Below are positions 5,340-11,346 of a DNA stretch of 11,346 nt, piece after piece (within the stretch, counting starts at the first letter, position 1; each line of letters begins with the position of its first letter). The translations under genes were made by a program, and so were the position numbers. The stretch lies in assembly GCA_030151165.1 (NCBI GenBank), contig JASLEM010000359.1, forward strand, positions 1-11,346, read 5' to 3'. This stretch comes from Burkholderiaceae bacterium. GTDB taxonomy: Bacteria; Pseudomonadota; Gammaproteobacteria; Burkholderiales; Burkholderiaceae. The notes under the pieces were generated by a model. The model did not search any database, was not told where the DNA came from, and was given only the letters and a program-made list of their open reading frames with translations.

Positions 5340-6566
5340 ATGACGGCGGAGCCGGTCGATCCCCCCGCCGCGCCGGCCGACGACCTCGTCGCGCGCGCCA
5401 CGCTGCCCATCACGCTGCTGATGCAGGCCGCGTCCTCGGCCGCGACCATCGCGCCGGCCGTCGCCGCCCCGCGGTTGCTGGCCGAGATGCACCTGGGCGT
5501 CGTCGCGGTCGGGCTCTACATCGCGCTCGTCTACCTGGCGTCGATGTTCTCGACGCAGTGGGGCGCGGCGCTGGTCGTGCGCTGGGGGCCGATCCGCACG
5601 ACGCAGGTCGCGCTCGCGTGCAGCGCCGTCGGGCTGATGGGCGTGGAGAGCGCGAACCTCTGGCTGGCGATCGCGGGCAGCCTGCTGGTGGGCGTCGGCT
5701 ACGGCCCGATCAACCCGGCCAGCTCCGACATGCTCGCCCGCACGACGCCGCCGCGGCGCTTCGCGCTCGTGTTCTCGATCAAGCAGACCGGCGTGCCGCT
5801 CGGCGGCGCGGTGGCCGGCGTGATGGTGCCGTTCGCGCTGCTGCGCTGGGGCAGCGGCACGGCGCTGGCGCAGGTCGCGGTGCTGTGCGCGCTCGGCATC
5901 GCGCTGGCGATGGTGCTACGCCAGCGGCTAGACGACCTGCGCGTCGCGCACGCGCCCTGGCCGACGCTGGCGCGCACCGTCGCGCCGATCCGCTTCGTGC
6001 TGGCGCACCCGCTGCTGCGCCGCATCGCCGTCTGCTCGCTCGTGTTCTCGGGCGTGCAGAACAGCCTCTCGTCCTACCTCGTGAGCTTCCTGCACGACGA
6101 GCTCGCGTGGAGCCTCGTCGCCGCAGGCGCGGCGCTGTCGATCGCGCAGGCCGCCGCGGTGGTCGCGCGGGTGGCGTTCGGGCTCGTCGCCGACCGCATC
6201 GCCGACGGCGCGCGCCGCACGCTGCTCGCGCTCGCCGTGGGCATGGCCGCGGCCGGCATCGCGATGACGTGGCTGGGCCCGCGCACGCCGCACGCGCTCG
6301 TGCTGGCGCTGGCCATCGTCTACGGCGCGACGGCGATCGGCTGGAACGGCGTGTTCCTCGGCACGGTGGCGCGCGTGGTGCCGCGCCCGCAGGCCGCGAT
6401 GGCCACGGCGGGCTGCCTGTTCTTCACGTACTTCGGCGTCGTGATCGGGCCGCCCCTGTTCGGGCTCGTCGGCGGGCTCGGCGAGGGCCTGGCCGCGTCG
6501 TTCGCGCTGCTCGCGGTGCCGCTGACCTGGACGATCCGCACGCTGTGGCGCGCGCCGCGCGAATGA
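5340..6566 (+). CDS. MFS transporter
   Basis: The 408-aa protein is almost entirely hydrophobic helices, with about 12 membrane segments in two halves. The central cytoplasmic loop spans about residues 194-225 (RQRLDDLRVAHAPWPTLAR). Typical MFS features include GVGYGPINPASSDML (118-132), the SIKQTGVPLGGAVAG stretch (146-160) and a motif-A-like RVAFGLVADRIADGARR (277-293) after helix 8. The small-residue patterns resemble the CynX/NimT or anion:cation symporter-like branches, but the substrate cannot be read from the sequence. The start ATG lies 29 bp after the pirin stop, with a weak ribosome site, suggesting translation from a shared mRNA. Confidence 0.88.
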   Translation: MTAEPVDPPAAPADDLVARATLPITLLMQAASSAATIAPAVAAPRLLAEMHLGVVAVGLYIALVYLASMFSTQWGAALVVRWGPIRTTQVALACSAVGLMGVESANLWLAIAGSLLVGVGYGPINPASSDMLARTTPPRRFALVFSIKQTGVPLGGAVAGVMVPFALLRWGSGTALAQVAVLCALGIALAMVLRQRLDDLRVAHAPWPTLARTVAPIRFVLAHPLLRRIAVCSLVFSGVQNSLSSYLVSFLHDELAWSLVAAGAALSIAQAAAVVARVAFGLVADRIADGARRTLLALAVGMAAAGIAMTWLGPRTPHALVLALAIVYGATAIGWNGVFLGTVARVVPRPQAAMATAGCLFFTYFGVVIGPPLFGLVGGLGEGLAASFALLAVPLTWTIRTLWRAPRE

Positions 6567-6655
6567 ACCCGCCGGGCGCGCGGGCTGCTACCCTCGCAGG
6601 CACCTTCGCCACCTCAATTGCAACCGCATTTGCAACCTCCACCGGGAGCCGACGC
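6567..6655 (+). other. Spacer with 12-bp-phased TTGCAACC direct repeats
   Basis: TTGCAACC occurs at 6618-6625 and again at 6630-6637, exactly 12 bp apart, in a small A/T-richer island upstream of the 58-aa gene. GGGAG at 6644-6648 serves as the next gene's ribosome site. The repeats may be a promoter or operator element or simply a short duplication; two copies are too few to judge. Confidence 0.25.
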
Positions 6656-6832
6656 ATGACCCAGCCCACCCACCCGAAGCCGAAGCCGGCCGACAAGAAA
6701 TCGGAAGACGCGATGCTCGACGAGTCGCTCGACGAGACCTTCCCCGCCAGCGACCCGGTGCAACCGCACACGCACGAGAAGCTGCCGCCCGCCGACAAGC
6801 CGGGCAGCGACGTCCACGATTCACGTCGCTGA
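6656..6832 (+). CDS. Small acidic disordered protein with DESLDETFPASDP motif
   Basis: The 58-aa product has a Lys/Pro-rich N-terminus (about 1-16), then an acidic motif EDAMLDESLDETFPASDPVQ (residues 17-36) and a Pro/Lys/His/Asp-rich tail. No membrane segment, signal peptide or Cys is present, so it is predicted to be a soluble, largely disordered protein. I recognise the 'DE-hydrophobic-E-FPASDP' signature as common in short conserved proteobacterial proteins of unknown function, and I do not assign a role. Support for coding: a good ribosome site (GGGAG 8 nt before the ATG), conserved-looking motif and tight spacing (19 bp) to the TRIC-family gene. Confidence 0.75.
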   Translation: MTQPTHPKPKPADKKSEDAMLDESLDETFPASDPVQPHTHEKLPPADKPGSDVHDSRR

Positions 6833-6851
6833 CGCGCGTGCCCGCCCGCGC

Positions 6852-7541
6852 ATGAACAACGCCGCCTTCACGCTCGCCGTGCTGAACGGCCACGCGCTGT
6901 TCACGTTCCTCGACCTCGCCGGCACCTTCGCGTTCGCGATCAGCGGCGCGGTGGCCGCGAAGCAGCGCGGGCTGGACTGGTTCGGCATCCTCGTGATCGC
7001 CTTCACCGTCGCGTGCGGCGGCGGCGTGCTGCGCGACGTCTGCATCGGCGCGGTGCCGCCCGCCGGCCTCGCGGACTGGCGCTACCTGACCGTCGCGCTC
7101 GTCGCAGCCGTCGTGACGATGGGCTCGCAAGGCATCGTCGAACGGCTGAAGCATCCGGTCGTGCTGTTCGACTCGCTGGGCCTCGGCCTGTTCGCCGTGA
7201 CGGGCGCGCAGAAGGCGCTGCTGCTCGGCGCCAACGGCGAGGTCGCGGTGCTGATGGGCATGGTCACGGCGGTCGGCGGCGGCGTGCTGCGCGACGTGCT
7301 GCTGAACCGCGTGCCGGTGATCCTGCAGCGCGAGATCTACGCGTCGGCGGCGCTGGTCGGCGCGGCGATCGAGACGCTCGGCTACGTGCTCGGGCGCGAT
7401 CCGGCGCTCGTCACCTGGCTCGCGGTCGCCACCTGCTTCGCGCTGCGCTACGCGTCGTTGCGCTACCAGTGGAACCTGCCGCGCTTCAAGCGCCAGTCGC
7501 CGCGCGGGCCGGATTCGATGCACGACTCGATGCACGAATAG
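6852..7541 (+). CDS. TRIC (trimeric intracellular cation channel)/YicG family membrane protein
   Basis: The 229-aa protein has about seven membrane helices and the internal duplication typical of the prokaryotic TRIC/UPF0126 family. The glycine-rich kink motif GGGVLRD occurs twice, at 56-62 and 142-148, each preceded by a helix with a conserved Asp (FLDLAGTFAFAISGA near 19-33 and LFDSLGLGLFAVTGAQ at 105-120). Prokaryotic homologues form trimeric monovalent-cation channels; E. coli YicG is the bacterial namesake. The C-terminus ends in a small imperfect repeat, DSMHDSMHE. It lies 19 bp after the 58-aa gene, so the two are probably co-transcribed. Confidence 0.9.
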   Translation: MNNAAFTLAVLNGHALFTFLDLAGTFAFAISGAVAAKQRGLDWFGILVIAFTVACGGGVLRDVCIGAVPPAGLADWRYLTVALVAAVVTMGSQGIVERLKHPVVLFDSLGLGLFAVTGAQKALLLGANGEVAVLMGMVTAVGGGVLRDVLLNRVPVILQREIYASAALVGAAIETLGYVLGRDPALVTWLAVATCFALRYASLRYQWNLPRFKRQSPRGPDSMHDSMHE

Positions 7542-7647
7542 CGCGCGGGCCTCGCGTCCGCCGGCAATAGGCCTCGGCGCGCACGCCCATTCGCGGCCGA
7601 CGAGAATCGCCGCCTGCATCCCGCATCCATCTTCCGAGGCGACGACC

Positions 7648-8352
7648 ATGACCGATCTCTCCACCTTCGCGATCAACGCCAAGTGGCCCGCCCAGCGGCC
7701 CGACGTGCTGCAGCTCTACTCGCTGCCGACGCCCAACGGCGTCAAGGTGTCGATCGCGCTCGAGGAGATCGGCCTGCCCTACGAGGTGCACACGGTCAGC
7801 TTCGCGGCCAACGACCAGTTCTCGCCCGCGTTCCTGTCGCTGAACCCGAACAACAAGATCCCCGCGATCATCGACCCGCACGGCCCCGGCGACCGGCCGC
7901 TCGCGCTGTTCGAGTCCGGCGCGATCCTGATCTACCTCGCGGAGAAGACGGGCCGGCTGATGTCGGCCGACCCCGCGAAGCGCTACGAGACGATCCAGTG
8001 GGTGATGTTCCAGATGGGCGGCATCGGCCCGATGTTCGGCCAGCTCGGCTTCTTCAACAAGTTCGCCGGGAAGGACTACGAGGACAAGCGCCCGCGCGAC
8101 CGCTACGTCGGCGAATCGCGCCGCCTGCTGGGCGTGCTCGACAAGCACCTCGAGGGCCGCGACTGGATCATGGGCGACGACTATTCGATCGCCGACATCG
8201 CCACCTTCCCGTGGATCAACAACCTGATCGGCTTCTACGAGGCCGGCGAGCTGGTGGGCTTCCGCGACTTCGCCAACGTCGCCCGCGTGCTCCAGGCCTT
8301 CCTCGCGCGGCCGGCGGTCGCGAAGGGCCTGAACATCCCGCCGCGACCCTGA
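7648..8352 (+). CDS. Glutathione S-transferase, Nu-class (YfcG/YghU-like disulfide-bond oxidoreductase)
   Basis: The 234-aa protein has an N-terminal thioredoxin-fold domain with LYSLPTPNGVKV (23-34), NPNNKIPAI (66-74) and LFESGAILIYLAEKTG (87-102), which hold the glutathione site (Thr28/Asn30 at the active loop, cis-Pro72, Glu89-Ser90). An all-helical C-terminal domain contains DDYSIADIATFPW. The TPNG active loop and NNKIPAI block match E. coli YfcG and YghU, which bind two glutathiones and show disulfide reductase activity rather than classic conjugation. The ATG has a GAGG ribosome site. The upstream gap of 106 bp probably holds its own promoter. It converges on the phosphatase gene with a 25-bp gap. 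Confidence 0.93.
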   Translation: MTDLSTFAINAKWPAQRPDVLQLYSLPTPNGVKVSIALEEIGLPYEVHTVSFAANDQFSPAFLSLNPNNKIPAIIDPHGPGDRPLALFESGAILIYLAEKTGRLMSADPAKRYETIQWVMFQMGGIGPMFGQLGFFNKFAGKDYEDKRPRDRYVGESRRLLGVLDKHLEGRDWIMGDDYSIADIATFPWINNLIGFYEAGELVGFRDFANVARVLQAFLARPAVAKGLNIPPRP

Positions 8353-8377
8353 GCGCGAGCCGGCGCCGACGGATCGT

Positions 8378-8749
8378 TCAGCCGCCGAGCCCGAGGATCG
8401 CCGCGACCGGCTCGGTCAGCAGGTCGACGAGTTCGGCGTCCATGTAGCGGTAGTCGTCGGGGATGTCGAGCACGTGCAGGCGCTTGTGCGCGAGCGCCTC
8501 GCGGAACGCGGCGGCCAGCCGCGACTTGTGCTTGTCCTCCATCACGAGGATCACGTCGGCCCACTCGATGTCGGCCAGCGAGACCGGATGCCGCGCGCTC
8601 GGGCTCGTGCCCGCGGAACGCGCGCGCACGCGGCGGTCGCGCCGCCAGACCTGCTCGCCGGTCGGGCTGCGCCACTGGTTGCGGCTGCAGACGAACAGCA
8701 CGTGAATCGGGCCGGCGTCCGGCGCGGGCATGTCGTCGCGGAGCGTCAT
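8378..8749 (-). CDS. Low-molecular-weight protein tyrosine phosphatase family protein
   Basis: The 123-aa product carries a Cys-X5-Arg phosphatase loop very near its start: VLFVCSRNQWRSPT, with Cys21 as predicted nucleophile, Arg27 and Ser28. The sequence then follows a shortened LMW-PTP-like fold: HPVSLADIEWADVILVMEDKHKSRL (54-78) and IPDDYRYMD (96-104), whose Asp98/Asp99 could be the general acid. Family members (COG4551-type predicted phosphatases) are about 105-115 aa; physiological substrates are not known. The start is uncertain: ATG 8749 has GGGA directly upstream, ATG 8731 gives 117 aa without a ribosome site. It lies downstream of the PEP-CTERM gene but is separated from it by a terminator-like hairpin. 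Confidence 0.82.
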   Translation of the reverse strand: MTLRDDMPAPDAGPIHVLFVCSRNQWRSPTGEQVWRRDRRVRARSAGTSPSARHPVSLADIEWADVILVMEDKHKSRLAAAFREALAHKRLHVLDIPDDYRYMDAELVDLLTEPVAAILGLGG

Positions 8750-8799
8750 TCCCAGATTGGAGCATGCGAGGCCCGGGACTTTCGCGGCGCCCATGCAAA

Positions 8800-8817
8800 G
8801 CGGCCCCGCAGGGCCGC
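8800..8817 (-). terminator. Rho-independent-type terminator of the PEP-CTERM gene
   Basis: GCGGCCC (8800-8806) and GGGCCGC (8811-8817) form a perfect 7-bp stem with a 4-nt loop. Read on the - strand, the hairpin lies 24 nt after the PEP-CTERM stop codon and is followed by CTTTGC, a short T-run. It probably isolates that gene from the phosphatase gene downstream. Confidence 0.6.
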
Positions 8818-8841
8818 CTCGGTGTCCTGCGCGAAGCCTGC

Positions 8842-9435
8842 TCAGCGCTTCGTGCCGCGCCGCGCCGCGACCTTCAGGGCCGCGAGACCGAGCATGAACA
8901 GGCCGATGTTGTCCGGCTCCGGGATCGCCGGGGGCGGGGGCGGCGGCGGGGGCGTGCCGGTGCTGAACACGCAGGCCGACGGCGAACCGCCGCCGCCGTT
9001 GATGTCCAGCTCGCCACAGCCGCCCGCGGAGTCCAGGCTCGACACGTAGAAGCCGAAGGTGTCGCCGGCCTGCACGACCTCCGTCCAGGTGCCCGAGCTG
9101 CCCTGGCCCGGATCGCCGTCGATCGAGAGCTGCGTCTCGACGCCGTTGTGGATGATGCCCGCCGGGTCGTACACGGCGCCACCGGTGTCGGCCGTGCTGT
9201 ACGACCACGTGAAGGTGACGAGTTCCGACGACGTGAAGGTCTGGACGTAGAACGCGGTGTCGTCGCCCGAGCCGTCGTCCGAACCGATGATGGAGAACGA
9301 CGGGAACGTGCCGACGAGCGTGCCGTCGCCGCCGCCGTCGTTCGAGAACACGTAGGCGGCCTGCGCGCCGCCGGCGAACGTGAGGGCCGCGGCGGCGAGG
9401 GCGGACAGGGCCGCGACGCGATTCGTCTTCTGCAT
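8842..9435 (-). CDS. Secreted PEP-CTERM sorting domain protein
   Basis: The 197-aa preprotein begins with a Sec signal peptide (MQKTNR, then an Ala-rich core, cleavage likely after AQA at residue 26). It ends with a PEP-CTERM signal: [27 protein letters not shown] from 171, i.e. Pro-Glu-Pro, a membrane helix and a basic tail. Such proteins are recognised by an exosortase system (not in this window) and delivered to the cell surface or extracellular matrix. The mature part is Gly/Asp/Ser/Thr-rich, low in Lys, and probably beta-rich, with two Cys (140 and 155) that could pair in the oxidising outside. A run of eight Pro (162-169) links it to the sorting signal. A strong AGGAG lies before the ATG. 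The specific function is unknown. Confidence 0.9.
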   Translation of the reverse strand: MQKTNRVAALSALAAAALTFAGGAQAAYVFSNDGGGDGTLVGTFPSFSIIGSDDGSGDDTAFYVQTFTSSELVTFTWSYSTADTGGAVYDPAGIIHNGVETQLSIDGDPGQGSSGTWTEVVQAGDTFGFYVSSLDSAGGCGELDINGGGGSPSACVFSTGTPPPPPPPPAIPEPDNIGLFMLGLAALKVAARRGTKR

Positions 9436-9647
9436 GGATGCTCCTGTTGGATCGGCTGCCGCCGGCGACGTCGCGGCGCACGGCGGCCACGGTCCGGGGG
9501 CGGCGGCCCCGGTGCGGCGATCGTGGAAGAAGCGCCGTCCGGCGTCAATGCGCGGCCGTGCGCCAACCTAGGGGGCCGGATCGAGGGGTTTTGCCGATGC
9601 GCCGCAGGCGCGCGGCATGCGTCGCGTCGCGCCGGGGCGCGCGTCGT
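9436..9647. promoter_or_regulatory. Upstream region of the PEP-CTERM gene and 3' region of the GNAT gene
   Basis: The 212 bp separate two genes on the - strand. A 6-bp hairpin CCGGGG/CCCCGG (9494-9512, 7-nt loop) lies about 60 bp before the PEP-CTERM start and could be part of its leader. GC-rich short inverted repeats near 9600-9640 might terminate the GNAT transcript but lack a T-run. No clear promoter was recognised, and no small ORF looks convincing. Confidence 0.35.
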
Positions 9648-10151
9648 TCAGCCCAGCGTCAGCGCCATCTGCAGGTCGTCGCGGATCTCGTCGCCGATGC
9701 GCATCGCGTCCTGCTCGCGGCTGAAGACCACGAAGCCGAGCGACTCGTACAGCGCGATCGCGGGGACGTTGGCGGCGTCGACGCTCAAGGTCACCTTGGC
9801 CACGCCGTCGGTCTCGCGCGCCAGCCCGAGCGCCGCCAGCATCAGCCCGCGCGCGAGGCCGTGGCCGCGCGCCGACGGCGCCACGTACATGCCCCAGACG
9901 AAGGCCTTGTGGCGCTTCCTCAGCGTCGGCTCGCGCGCGAGGCCCGCGACGCCGACCAGCACGTCGCCGTCGAACGCGCCGAACACGGCCCGGCCGGGGC
10001 GCGGCGCGATGCGCGCGGCGACGGCCTCCAGCGCATCGTCCTTCTCCTCCTCGTAGCTCGAGCCGAACGCCTCGGGCGTGGTGCGCAGGGCGGCAAGGCG
10101 CAGCGCCTGGAAGGCGGCGGCGTCGGGGGTGTCCAGGCGTCGGATGTTCAA
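9648..10151 (-). CDS. GNAT family N-acetyltransferase
   Basis: The 167-aa protein has the GNAT layout: N-terminal [30 protein letters not shown] (3-32), a central strand pair ending GVAGLARE, motif [18 protein letters not shown] (88-104) with the acetyl-CoA pyrophosphate loop RGHGLA, and motif [19 protein letters not shown] (123-140). The [12 protein letters not shown] element is frequent in RimI-like and small-molecule acetyltransferases with unknown acceptors. The best start is TTG at 10151, giving MNIRRLD, with GAGGAA 7 nt upstream; no ATG or GTG fits the family N-terminus. It diverges from adhC. Confidence 0.88.
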   Translation of the reverse strand: MNIRRLDTPDAAAFQALRLAALRTTPEAFGSSYEEEKDDALEAVAARIAPRPGRAVFGAFDGDVLVGVAGLAREPTLRKRHKAFVWGMYVAPSARGHGLARGLMLAALGLARETDGVAKVTLSVDAANVPAIALYESLGFVVFSREQDAMRIGDEIRDDLQMALTLG

Positions 10152-10331
10152 GATCAGGTTCCTCGCAGAGATCGGCTGCCTCGCGGATCGCGGATGAATC
10201 GCAGCGCGCGGCAAGGCATTGCGCCCGGCGCGCCGTGCCGACGCGGGACTTGCTTTAACCTTGCGGCAGTCTATCGGGCGCGCGTCGATCGCGCGCCCGT
10301 TCTTTCGCCAGATCCCACCCGGAGAACCGTC
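10152..10331. promoter_or_regulatory. Divergent promoter region between GNAT gene and adhC
   Basis: This 180-bp region must drive genes in both directions. An A/T-richer patch around 10250-10258 (TTGCTTTAA) could be the -35 of an adhC promoter, with TATCGG at 10272-10277 as a poor -10 (16-bp spacing). GGAGAA at 10321-10326 is the adhC ribosome site. A strong GC hairpin lies inside it and is listed separately. Confidence 0.4.
10276..10298 (+). promoter_or_regulatory. Perfect 9-bp GC hairpin/palindrome in the adhC leader
   Basis: GGGCGCGCG (10276-10284) and CGCGCGCCC (10290-10298) are perfectly complementary around the loop TCGAT, followed by GTTCTTTC. It sits 33 bp before the adhC start. As RNA it would be a very stable leader hairpin with a terminator-like shape but a broken T-run (attenuator?). 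As DNA it could be a dimer operator or hold the core promoter. No gene ends here on the + strand, so simple termination is unlikely. Confidence 0.4.

Positions 10332-11346
<1,015 letters not shown>

Overview
The window (11,346 bp, very GC-rich, strong G/C third-position bias in every gene) looks like chromosomal DNA of a beta-proteobacterium, probably a Burkholderiales member of the Rubrivivax/Leptothrix type. This is inferred from base composition, gene families and a PEP-CTERM (exosortase-sorted) protein; no rRNA or complete marker gene is present to confirm it.

Left part (1-3517): an RNA-repair operon on the + strand. It opens with about 260 bp holding an imperfect array of degenerate tRNA-like elements: a T-arm unit, a tRNA-Lys(CUU)-like 3' half whose acceptor strand lies far upstream, and a miniature acceptor-plus-D-arm element. 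Then come rtcB (3'-phosphate/5'-OH RNA ligase), a pol-beta-type nucleotidyltransferase of the RlaP family, and rtcA (RNA 3'-terminal phosphate cyclase). RtcA makes or maintains 2',3'-cyclic phosphates, RtcB joins such ends to 5'-OH ends, and the nucleotidyltransferase presumably edits or extends RNA ends. The tRNA-like leader is the most unusual thing in the window. The usual sigma-54 activator gene rtcR is not seen and would have to lie left of the window.

Middle part (3521-8352): a CHASE3-domain membrane protein without an output domain (- strand, converging on rtcA with a 3-bp gap). After a 152-bp divergent region, a + strand run follows: pirin-family protein, MFS transporter, a 58-aa disordered acidic protein with a DETFPASDP motif, a TRIC/YicG-type membrane protein, and a Nu-class (YfcG/YghU-like) glutathione S-transferase. 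Short gaps suggest pirin-MFS and small protein-TRIC could be co-transcribed.

Right part (8378-11346): on the - strand a small tyrosine-phosphatase-like protein, a secreted PEP-CTERM protein with its own hairpin terminator, and a GNAT acetyltransferase with a TTG start. Diverging from the GNAT gene is adhC/frmA, the glutathione-dependent formaldehyde dehydrogenase (class III ADH). It is cut by the right window edge after 338 codons and is preceded by a perfect 9-bp GC hairpin in its leader. No CRISPR, insertion sequence, integrase, rRNA or intact canonical tRNA was found.
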